Shown here in pieces: positions 1 through 7,187 of a stretch of 8,181 bases of DNA. A model generated the notes under the pieces. The model had not been told where the DNA came from and did no database searches. It was given only the letters and a program-made list of their open reading frames with translations. Both the position numbers and the translations under genes were made by a program. Numbering within the stretch: the stretch's first letter is position 1; each line of letters begins with the position of its first letter. Origin of the DNA: Candidatus Competibacteraceae bacterium (GTDB lineage: Bacteria > Pseudomonadota > Gammaproteobacteria > Competibacterales > Competibacteraceae). Location of the stretch: positions 1-8,181 of the forward strand of contig JAAUQA010000124.1 in assembly GCA_012032855.1 (NCBI GenBank), in the 5' to 3' direction.

Positions 1-214
1 CATGATTTTGTTTGGTATTTTTTTATACGTTTTGCCTATCGTCGTTACCCTGCCAAACAGCATCCACAGGTGAGCAATGATTAGTGCGCGCAGCCATGAG
101 ATAGATCGGTTTTTAGGGTAACTTACCCTCTTTCCAAGCCTCTTGGTATGGTCTAAAGTTCGGTTATTTACCAGTCTCTTAAGTGATCGGTTTGCACAGG
201 ACATTATAGAATTT
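1..214. other. Upstream leader of the pil operon, no gene seen
   Basis: No coding region, tRNA or convincing terminator is visible here. An open frame continues upstream of the pilB start to a TTG at 143, but its 24 extra residues do not resemble the PilB N-terminus. In related bacteria the major pilin gene often lies next to pilB, yet no pilin signature (a GFTLIE-like N-terminus) is seen in these bases. The promoter for pilB presumably lies here, but no well-matched sigma-70 or sigma-54 element stands out. The segment holds a 15-bp palindrome (115-129) and a 9-bp direct repeat, GATCGGTTT, at 104-112 and 185-193. Confidence 0.6.
115..129. promoter_or_regulatory. Perfect 15-bp palindrome, possible operator upstream of pilB
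   Basis: AGGGTAACTTACCCT is a perfect inverted repeat with 7-bp arms around one central base, centred 93 bases before the pilB ATG. Its size and symmetry suit a dimeric regulator site. As RNA it could form only a 5-bp stem with a 5-nt loop. No regulator is identified and the role is inferred from symmetry and position alone; chance occurrence is possible. Confidence 0.3.
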
Positions 215-1962
215 ATGGCTACCACAACCCACGATGTCAAAACCACCCTGATTGGAACGACTGGCATCAGCTTAGGCGGTCTGGCCCGATTGTTAGTCAA
301 TGGCAACTTGCTGGACCAGGATGCGGCATCAAAGGCGGTTGAAGAAGCACGCAAAGCCGACTCACCGTTCGTAAGCTATCTCATCGAAAATAAACTCTCA
401 CGTGCTGTTGATATTGCTCGTTTGGCATCGCGAGGCTTTAATTTACCTCTGTTCGATGTGACTGCGCTGGAAATCGACTCGACGCTGGTTCAATCTGTCG
501 ATGACAAGCTGATTCGTAAGCACCGGGCGTTACCGTTGTATAAACGAGGTAATCGTTTGTTTGTTGGCTTATCCGATCCTACTAATTCCCGAGCGCTAGA
601 GGATATAAAGTTTCAAACCGGGTTCAACACCGAACCGATTATTGTCGTCGATGGTGCTTTAAACGATCTCATTGAGCGCGCTTTGGACAATACTTCTGAG
701 GCCATGGATGCCATGCTGGATGAAGATTTGGATAATATCGATATCTCTGCTGAGGACGAAAATAAAAAGCCTGACTCTGTTACCCCGGGCGCCGATGAAG
801 ATGCACCCGTGGTACGCTTTGTTAACAATTATTATTGGATGCTATTAATAAGGGGGCTTCCGACCTTCATTTTGAGCCCTATGAGAAATTTTACCGGGTG
901 CGTTTTCGCCAGGACGGGATCTTGCACGAAGTGGCCAAGCCACCCATCAATTTGGCGCCGCGCATATCAGCACGCATTAAGGTAATGTCTCAGTTGGATA
1001 TTGCCGAGCGGCGTGTGCCCCAGGATGGTCGTTTCAAAATGGCCTTATCCAAAAGGCGCGCCATCGACTTTCGCGTCAATACGCTGCCTACTTTATATGG
1101 GGAAAAAGTGGTCATGCGTATTCTGGATCCGACCACAGCTCAAATTGGCGTCGATGCGCTGGGTTTTGAAGAAGAGCAGAAAAACTGGTTTATGGAAGTT
1201 CTTCATAAGCCTCAGGGCATGGTATTAGTGACCGGCCCTACCGGGAGCGGTAAAACGGTGACTTTGTATACAGGACTTAATATTCTCAATACTAAGGAAG
1301 TTAATATTTCCACTGCCGAGGATCCGATTGAGATTCAAGTGGCCGGTATCAATCAGGTCAACGTGAATACCAAAACCGGAATGACCTTTGCGAATGCTCT
1401 ACGCGCTTTCTTGCGGCAAGACCCAGATATCATCATGGTCGGGGAGATTCGGGACTTAGAAACCGCCGAAATCTCCATCAAAGCCGCACAAACCGGCCAT
1501 ATGGTGCTCTCCACCGTCCATACCAATAGCGCTCCCGAAACACTAACCCGTCTGATGAACATGGGGGTAGCGCCTTTCAATATTGCTTCCAGCATCAATC
1601 TGATTATTGCTCAGCGTTTGGCCCGGCGACTCTGTACTAACTGTAAGGAAGAAGATAAAGGGGTTCCTTATGAAAGTCTGCTTCAAGAGGGATTCCAGGA
1701 GGATGAACTGGAGCAGCTGGTCATCTACAAACCGGTCGGTTGTGATCAATGTACCCGGGGTTATAAAGGGCGACTGGGTATTTTTGAAGTGATGCCGGTT
1801 TCCGAAGAAATGGGCCGCCTGATTATGGCCAACGGCAACTCAATGCAAATTGCGGATCAGGCTCAGCGTGAGGGGATTAAGGATTTACGGCAAGCCGGGC
1901 TTGATAAAATTCGTGCTGGTTTAACCAGTCTCGCAGAAATTAACCGTGTAACCAAGGATTAA
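215..1962 (+). CDS. pilB: Type IV pilus assembly ATPase PilB, split by a one-base deletion near 828
   Basis: PilB is the cytoplasmic hexameric ATPase that powers pilin polymerisation at the inner-membrane platform PilC. The ATG at 215 starts a PilB-like N-terminus ([13 protein letters not shown]); only a distant AGGA (198-201) precedes it. The frame holds through the T2SSE N-terminal domain to APVVRFVN (codon 204). It then shifts: adding one base at 827-829 (AAT/AAA, then LLL) continues as [18 protein letters not shown] and restores a 582-residue protein, close to the usual ~566. In corrected numbering the motifs are: Walker A GPTGSGKT 341-348, Asp box AEDP 368-371, Walker B MVGEIRD with Glu 411, His box with His 429 and 436, and a tetracysteine zinc site at Cys 474, 477, 510, 513. 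As written, the first fragment runs out of register to a stop at 985 and the second is open from 835. It is first in the pil operon, with pilC 3 nt downstream. Identity is certain; whether the break is real is doubtful. Confidence 0.95.
1954..1958 (+). promoter_or_regulatory. Ribosome binding site deciding the GTG start of pilC
   Basis: AAGGA lies inside the last codons of pilB, 7 nt before GTG 1966. It supports the GTG start of pilC, which otherwise lacks an ATG at its N-terminus. Confidence 0.7.
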
Positions 1963-1965
1963 CGT

Positions 1966-3204
1966 GTGGCAAAGAAACCAACTCTCGCCAAAAAAAAGAC
2001 CGCCGAAGTTCCTACTTTCGTCTGGGAAGGGGTAGATAAACGTAATAAACGTGTCAAAGGGGAAATGCGTGGCCCCGATCCCAATCTGGTTAAGGCCGAA
2101 TTGCGCCGCCAGGGCATCACGCCCATGCGAGTCAGAAAAAAATCCAAGTCGATTTCTTTTGGCGAGACGATCAGCGCCAAGGATATCATGTTATTCACAC
2201 GCCAACTGCACACCATGCTCAACGCGGGTATCGCTATTGTTCAGGCGCTTGATATGCTGGCGTACAGCAACAAAAAAATAAAGTAAAGGAATTGATTTTA
2301 AAAATTAAAGTTGATGTGGAAGGGGGGGCGACCTTTGCCAATGCATTGGCGCAACACCATGTGTACTTCGATGATCTCTATTGCAGTCTAGTTCGAGCCG
2401 GCGAGGAAGCCGGCGTGCTTGAGACTTTGCTCGACAAGATCGCCATATATTTGGAGAAAATCGAAGCACTGAAAGCCAAGGTCAAAAAAGCCTTGATCTA
2501 TCCTGCCGTGGTATTGGTGGTGGCCTTCGGTGTGACCGCCTTCATCATGCTGTTCGTCATCCCGGTGTTTGAAGATTTATTCAAAAATTTTGGTGCTGAT
2601 CTGCCTGCATTCACGAAATTTGTGATCGGAGTGTCTAAGTGGTTTCAAGACTACTGGTGGCTCCTCTTCGGCGGTATCGGAGGGGCGATCTTCGGCTTTA
2701 TAGAAGCGAAAAAACGCTCTAGGAAATTTAACCAAGCTATTGACCGCTGGATTCTCAAAATCCCGTTATTCGGTCATATTGCCTCATTATCCGCAACTGC
2801 CCGTTTCGCACGCACGCTGTCAACCATGTTTAGTGGCGGCGTTCCCTTGGTGGATGCCATGAATTCAGTTGCCGGGGCTACGGGCAACTACATTTATGAG
2901 CAGGCCACGTTGGAGATGCGTGATTCGGTTTCCATCGGTCAACAGCTCAAACTTTGCGATGCGGCAAACAGGGCTGTTCAACGACATGGTGATTCAGATG
3001 GTGGCCATCGGCGAAGAGGCCGGTTCTTCTTGGGGATATGTTGGCCAAAGTCGCCGATTTTTTATGAAGAAGAAACTGGATGCTACGATTTCCGCGCTGA
3101 CGACCCTGATTGAACCCCTGATGATGTGCATATTGGCTGTACTCGTCGGCAGTTTGATCATTGCCATGTATCTACCTATCTTTAAGCTCGGCATGGCCAT
3201 TTAG
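1966..3204 (+). CDS. pilC: Type IV pilus inner-membrane platform protein PilC, with five one-base indels
   Basis: PilC is the polytopic inner-membrane platform that couples the ATPase PilB to pilin insertion. It starts at GTG 1966 (AKKPTLAKKKTAEVPTFVWEG). Five corrections rebuild a full-length 411-residue protein (family ~405): one base added to the A7 run 2272-2278 (giving SNKKNKVKELILKIKVDVE), and one removed at each of 2949-2951 (QQLNFAMRQTG), 3027-3028 (EEAGSLGDMLAKVADF), T6 3058-3063 (FYEEE) and 3073-3075 (ELDATISALTTLIEP). The changes sum to a multiple of three, so the C-terminus IAMYLPIFKLGMAI returns to the starting frame. In the corrected protein, two GspF domains lie at about 75-198 and 278-402, and membrane segments at about 176-201, 230-247 and 383-405. 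As written, translation stops at 2284-2286. The long central stretch 2292 to about 2950 is uninterrupted in a single frame. Identity is certain; the reading frame as given is not functional without the corrections. Confidence 0.93.
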
Positions 3205-3213
3205 TTGGGAGTA

Positions 3214-4083
3214 ATGACTGTTCCGGAATTGCTGGCCATATCTCCAGCGCTGTTTACTGGAGTAGCTGCCGTATTGGGTTTATTAGTCGGCAGTTTTCTG
3301 AATGTGCTCATCTATCGCTTGCCGATTATGCTTGAGCAAAGTTGGCGTGTGCAGTGCGCCGAATTATTAAACCAAGCGCAGGAAACCCCCAACCAACCGT
3401 TCAACCTGTGGGTGCCCCGCTCACAGTGCCCGGTCTGTGGCCATTTAATAGGGGCCTCGGAGAATATTCCCCTATTCAGCTATATTGTGCAGCGGGGCCG
3501 TTGCAAGCACTGCAAAACACCTATCTCTGTTCAGTACCCCATCGTAGAAACCATTAGTGGCGTGTTGACGGCCGTAGCTGCTTGGCATTTCGGATTCGGC
3601 TGGCAGGCGATGGCGGCTTTTGCGCTGACTTGGGCGCTGATTGCCTTGAGTGTCATCGACTATAAAACTCAGCTGCTGCCGGATAATATTACTTTACCTT
3701 TCCTTTGGTTTGGCGTGGTCTTAGGCTTGTTCGGGGTATTTACGGATCTTGAGAGCAGTGTGATAGGCGCTGTGGTCGGCTATCTTTGCCTGTGGTCGGT
3801 TTATCAGGGGTTTCGTCTGCTGACCGGAAAAGAAGGTATGGGCTATGGTGATTTCAAACTGCTGGCCATGCTTGGGGCTTGGCAAGGTTGGTACCATTTA
3901 GTGCCGATTGTCCTCGTTTCCTCAGTCGTGGGCGCTGTCACAGGTATCGCGTTGATTTTAATACACGGTCGGGATCGTCATGAGCCTATTCCATTTGGAC
4001 CGTTTTTAGCTGTAGCAGGTTGGATTACTCTGCTTTGGGGTGAGTCGCTGAACCAGTGGTACTTAGGTTGGCTGGGGTTATGA
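3214..4083 (+). CDS. pilD: Prepilin peptidase / N-methyltransferase PilD
   Basis: PilD is an inner-membrane aspartyl protease that cleaves type IV prepilin leaders and methylates the new N-terminal Phe; it commonly also serves type II secretion pseudopilins. The frame is intact, 289 residues from ATG 3214 (MTVPELLAIS), a normal length. An in-frame TTG at 3205 is possible, but the ATG fits family alignments. GGGAG at 3207-3211 precedes the ATG at an unusually short 2-nt spacing. Visible features are GLLVGSFLNVLIYRLP near the N-terminus, two CxxC zinc pairs (Cys 72/75 and 97/100), and the catalytic aspartates Asp 149 (SVIDYKTQLLPD) and Asp 213 in the GMGYGDFK motif. PIPFGPFLAVAGW follows near the C-terminus. 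Several hydrophobic segments make it polytopic. It starts 9 nt after pilC and overlaps coaE by 4 nt (ATGA), so translational coupling is likely. The zinc pairs mark it as the bifunctional type. No frameshift is needed. Confidence 0.96.
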   Translation: MTVPELLAISPALFTGVAAVLGLLVGSFLNVLIYRLPIMLEQSWRVQCAELLNQAQETPNQPFNLWVPRSQCPVCGHLIGASENIPLFSYIVQRGRCKHCKTPISVQYPIVETISGVLTAVAAWHFGFGWQAMAAFALTWALIALSVIDYKTQLLPDNITLPFLWFGVVLGLFGVFTDLESSVIGAVVGYLCLWSVYQGFRLLTGKEGMGYGDFKLLAMLGAWQGWYHLVPIVLVSSVVGAVTGIALILIHGRDRHEPIPFGPFLAVAGWITLLWGESLNQWYLGWLGL

Positions 4084-4688
4084 AACGTGCGCTGGTGGTG
4101 GGTTTAACCGGTGGGATCGGTAGTGGCAAGTCAGCGGTCAGCGCAGCATTCGAGAAACGGGGGGTACCCGTCATTGATACAGACCAAATAGCACGAGACT
4201 TGGTAAACCCAGGTCAGCCTGCTTTGCAAGAAATCGTCGCTGCATTTGGTCCGGACTGTCTGGACCGGTCAGGTGCTCTGGATCGGAGTGTTCTGCGCAA
4301 GACTGTGTTCGCCGACCCATTAGCGCGCACCTGTTTAGAGGGTATTCTGCATCCGCGCATACAACGAGCGGTTCAGGAACAACTGGCAGCTATCTGTGCT
4401 GCTCCCTATTGTCTCGTTGTGGTTCCGTTGTTAGCGGAAACCGAGCGCTTAAGAGCGTTGATGGACCGCATATTAGTAGTAGATGTTCCGGAAAGACTAC
4501 AAGTGCAGCGTGTCATGGCGCGCGATGGGGTGGATCAAGAGCACGTACAGCGTATCTTGAGTGCTCAAACAACACCCGCTCAGCGGTTAGAATTAGCTGA
4601 TGATGTAATCCGCAACGACGGCTCTCTGGAAGAACTGGAGGCTGGTGTGGCATTGCTGCATGAGAAATACCACTCTCTCAGCTGCTGA
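4080..4688 (+). CDS. coaE: Dephospho-CoA kinase CoaE
   Basis: CoaE is a cytoplasmic enzyme that phosphorylates the ribose 3'-OH of dephospho-CoA, the final step of coenzyme A synthesis. The ATG at 4080 overlaps the pilD stop (ATGA) and gives 202 residues, typical for the family. The P-loop GLTGGIGSGKS spans residues 8-18. It is followed by VIDTDQIARDLV with Asp 33 and Asp 35 in the substrate/metal region, then LHPRI, VVVPLLAET and the LID-like VMARDGVDQEHVQRILSAQ, all in family order. The frame is clean. Its place between pilD and zapD is conserved in gammaproteobacteria and reflects shared transcription rather than shared function. Confidence 0.96.
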   Translation: MKRALVVGLTGGIGSGKSAVSAAFEKRGVPVIDTDQIARDLVNPGQPALQEIVAAFGPDCLDRSGALDRSVLRKTVFADPLARTCLEGILHPRIQRAVQEQLAAICAAPYCLVVVPLLAETERLRALMDRILVVDVPERLQVQRVMARDGVDQEHVQRILSAQTTPAQRLELADDVIRNDGSLEELEAGVALLHEKYHSLSC

Positions 4689-4760
4689 TGTATCGTAGCC
4701 GCTGCCTTTAAACGCATACACGTTGCTAACATTGAGCGTTTCTCTTACTGCGGGGTTTTT
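4689..4760 (+). other. 72-nt coaE-zapD gap
   Basis: This gap lies between the coaE stop and the zapD GTG. It contains AAACGC (4710-4715) and GCGTTT (4736-4741), which could pair across a 20-nt loop, and a GGGG-TTTTT stretch just before the zapD start. Neither forms a clear terminator or ribosome binding site. A weak internal promoter for zapD cannot be excluded. Confidence 0.4.
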
Positions 4761-5524
4761 GTGCCTATTTGCTACGAGCATCCTCTGAACGAACGGATCC
4801 GGCTGTTGCTGCGACTTGAAATGTTTTTCAGCAGGTGCACCAGAGCCTAACCAAATCTTCCGAAGGGTATGGCTTGCTTGCTATTCAAGGGATATTAGGC
4901 ATTCTCGGTCTTACTAGTCGCGCTGAACTCAAAGCGGAGCTGTTGAAAGAGCTTGAGCGTTACGCTCAATCGTTGAGTCGATTGCGCCAGACTCCTTCAG
5001 TGGACGTGGCGATTTTAGACGCGGTGTTGGCAAACATCGGTCACGTGACTCAACACCTTCAGCGTTTAAGTAATCAGATGTTGCGGCAGGCGCGCAAGAA
5101 TGAATTCCTTGATGCCCTGAGCCGCCGGAGCCCGGTGCAAGGTAGCGCAAGCGCTTTTGATTCGCCTGCGCTGTACCATTGGCTGCACCAAGATTATGCC
5201 GTGCGTGTTGAATGTCTGGAACAGTGGTTGCTGCCCGTTCAACCCATACGTGATGCGGTGGAGTTGTTGTTGAGGATAATTCGTGACAGCGCGGTGCCGG
5301 ATGAACAAGTCGCTCAACAGGGTCTTTTTCAGAAGACCTTGGATAGTACCGTACCCAGCCAGCTGGTACGCATTATTTTGCCCGATGGGACACCGGTATT
5401 CCCTGAAACGAGCGGCAGCAAGCATCGTCTTTCCATCCGGTTTATGGAACAACGCAATTTCAAGGAACGACCCCGCCAATGCGCCGAAAATATCGTTTTC
5501 CGGTTGGCTTGTTGCGTGTTCTAG
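4761..5524 (+). CDS. zapD: Cell division protein ZapD, with a one-base deletion near 4826
   Basis: ZapD (YacF) binds the C-terminal tail of FtsZ and bundles protofilaments at the Z ring. The frame from GTG 4761 gives PICYEHPLNERIRLLLRLEMFF, the diagnostic ZapD N-terminus. It is then lost: adding one T to the T5 run 4824-4828 continues as FQQVHQSLTKSSEGYGLLAIQ in register with the rest of the protein. The corrected product is 254 residues, near the usual ~250. Other family landmarks are LTSRAELKAELLKELERY, NEFLDALSRRSPVQG, FDSPALYHWLHQD, SKHRLSIRFMEQ and the C-terminal LACC. No in-frame ATG lies between the coaE stop and this GTG, and no strong ribosome binding site precedes it. As written, the first frame ends after about 29 codons, while the rest is open from GTG 4835, so an automatic call would miss the N-terminus. 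Confidence 0.92.
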
Positions 5525-5551
5525 ACGGGTTGCGTCGTAAAATACTTCGGC

Positions 5552-5965
5552 TTATTGGTCGGACGTTTTTTGCAGAGCGGTTATAATCGGATTGTCTGCC
5601 GCTGGAAACGCACGTTCGGACAACTGCTCAGGAAATAGCCAGTCGAACGGTTGATCTTCCATACTGTAGGGTTGTCCCCGATAGCGATCAACCCACCAAA
5701 CATCCAATAGAACGTGTTTATCGGGATACTCATGGTGAACTTGCAGTAGGGAACGTGCTGCGAGCACTTCGATACCCAACTCTTCGTGCAACTCACGGAT
5801 CAACGCAGTCTGAGGCTCCTCCCCAGGTTCCAACTTACCGCCTGGAAATTCCCATAAACCGCCCTGATGAGCATCGTCAGCACGGCGCGTGATCAGCACC
5901 CGACCCAAAGTATCCCGGACGATACCCACAGCAACATGCACGCAAGTGGCAAGCACAGGCTTCAA
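5552..5965 (-). CDS. mutT: 8-oxo-dGTP diphosphatase MutT (Nudix hydrolase)
   Basis: MutT hydrolyses 8-oxo-dGTP to the monophosphate, keeping oxidised guanine out of DNA. The 137-residue frame is intact. A complete Nudix box (G x5 E x7 REUxEExGU) is visible: Gly 43, Glu 49, Arg 57-Glu 58, Glu 61-Glu 62, Gly 64-Ile 65, within PGGKLEPGEEPQTALIRELH. The preceding VHVAVGIVRD and ITRRADDAHQGGLWEF are typical of MutT rather than other Nudix enzymes. The chosen start is TTG 5965, which overlaps the argJ stop by four bases (TTGA) and suggests translational coupling; a GTG at 5941 (residue 9) is the main alternative. It is a stand-alone Nudix protein, without the C-terminal thiamine-phosphate-synthase-like domain fused to MutT in Pseudomonas. 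It is the last gene of the secA-argJ-mutT string. Confidence 0.93.
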   Translation of the reverse strand: MKPVLATCVHVAVGIVRDTLGRVLITRRADDAHQGGLWEFPGGKLEPGEEPQTALIRELHEELGIEVLAARSLLQVHHEYPDKHVLLDVWWVDRYRGQPYSMEDQPFDWLFPEQLSERAFPAADNPIITALQKTSDQ

Positions 5966-7163
5966 GACCGGTATTCCGCATTGATGCGTACATAATCGAA
6001 CGAGAGATCAGTCGTCCACAAGCGCGCCATCGCTTGGCCACGGCCTAACAATACTCGTACAGTAATGGCTTCGCGCTGCATGACCTGTTGCCCGAGGGTT
6101 TCGATGTAATCGGCAGCTCTTTCCCCCTGTCGAACAATACAGATATCGTCCAGGTAAATAGTGACCCCGTGTAAATCGAGATCTTTTATACCCGCGCGGC
6201 CTATGGCGGCTAAAATGCGCCCCCCAATTCGGGTCTGAAGCAAAAAAGCGGTTTTAACCAACGGCGAATGGGCAATGGTATAGGCCACTTGACGACATTC
6301 GGCGGAATCCAGGCCTTGTTCAACCCTGAGGATGATAAATTTAGTAGCCCCTTCACCATCTCGCACAATGGCCTGCGCTAATTCACTACAGACCGTCGAA
6401 ATGAGTTCCTTGAGCGCATTATAGGCCGCATCCTTTGCATTCAGTCTCAATGCGGTTTGTGCGGTAGCCAGCAACACACAAGCGTCATTGGTAGAGGTGT
6501 CGCCATCGACAGTAATGGTATTGAAAGAATCTGCAACCGCCTCGTTGAGACAAGTTTGTAAAAGCGATTGATCGACACACGCGTCGGTGGCGATAAAGGC
6601 TAGCATGGTCGCCATATCGGGTCGAATCATGCCGGCGCCTTTAGCGATACCGGTTACAGTGACCGGCTGCCCCGCGATTGACTGTTGCAATGATGCGAGT
6701 TTGGGGCGGGTATCGGTAGTCATTATGCCGTGGGCCGCCTCAAGCCAACGGTCAGGCTGCAAGTCCTGCACCGCTGCAGGTAAACCAGCAATCAGCCGAT
6801 CAACAGGGAGCGGTTCTCCAATGACACCGGTGGAAAGGGCAAAACCTCGTGAGATAAACACCTAGTCAGTTCCGCGACGGCATCGCAGCTGGCTTGAGCA
6901 TCTGCGATGCCTTGTCGGCCTGTGCCTGCATTAGCATTGCCGGTGTTAATGAGCAAATAACGAGGGCTGGTGATAGCAAGGTGTTGCTGAGCGACAATAA
7001 CCGGTGCAGCCCGAAAAGCATTGCGGGTAAATACCGCGGCACAGCGACTACCCGGAGCCACTTCAATGAGGACTAAATCACGCCGATCCGGATAACGAAT
7101 ACCGGCACGGATGGCGGCCAGTCGGATGCCGGAAACCGGTAGTATTTCAGTGGGACCGACCAT
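5962..7163 (-). CDS. argJ: Glutamate N-acetyltransferase / ornithine acetyltransferase ArgJ, with a one-base deletion near 6835
   Basis: ArgJ transfers the acetyl group from N-acetylornithine to glutamate in the cyclic arginine pathway; some members also use acetyl-CoA. The precursor self-cleaves into alpha and beta chains. The upstream frame ([23 protein letters not shown] ... NTGNANAGTG ... EVLPF) and the downstream frame ([21 protein letters not shown] ... INAEYRS) join once one base is added to the AAA at 6834-6836, giving [11 protein letters not shown]. The corrected length is 400 residues (family ~405). The cleavage motif [13 protein letters not shown] places the nucleophile at Thr 186 after Ala 185. 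The conserved Thr 112-Gly 113, the expected oxyanion-hole pair, sit right beside the indel. ATG 7163 is preferred because AGG at 7174-7172 lies 8 nt before it; ATG 7169 and TTG 7184 are alternatives. It begins 24 nt after secA and overlaps mutT. Confidence 0.94.
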
Positions 7164-7171
7164 AGGCATTG

Positions 7172-7174
7172 CCT
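7172..7174 (-). promoter_or_regulatory. Short ribosome binding site favouring argJ start at 7163
   Basis: AGG on the minus strand lies 8 nt before ATG 7163 but only 2 nt before ATG 7169. It therefore supports the shorter argJ start. The match is only three bases long. Confidence 0.4.
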
Positions 7175-7187
7175 GGCAAAACAAGCG

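Noticed and set aside
1..3. CAT at the left edge as the start codon of a divergent minus-strand gene
   Set aside because: Only three bases are available, and no ribosome binding site is seen on the minus strand behind it.
143..214. N-terminal extension of PilB from TTG 143
   Set aside because: The extra 24 residues have no PilB resemblance, and the ATG at 215 begins the family-like sequence.
1353..1749. Minus-strand open frames opposite pilB
   Set aside because: They overlap the conserved ATPase core of PilB and have no family resemblance or ribosome binding site.
4710..4760. Possible terminator after coaE (AAACGC/GCGTTT, then GGGGTTTTT)
   Set aside because: The stem is six pairs with a 20-nt loop, and the GGGG before the T run has no upstream partner.
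5066..5479. Minus-strand open frame of 137 codons opposite zapD
   Set aside because: It is antisense to a clearly conserved ZapD sequence, has no recognisable domain, and is a shadow of the coding strand.
5533..5571. Possible terminator between zapD and mutT (CGTC...GACG then T6, with a CTTCGG loop)
   Set aside because: Only four outer pairs form, the inner stem around TTCG does not pair, and the T run lies inside the mutT coding end.
6587..6865. Plus-strand open frame opposite argJ
   Set aside because: It is antisense to conserved ArgJ residues including the cleavage motif, and its composition mirrors the other strand.
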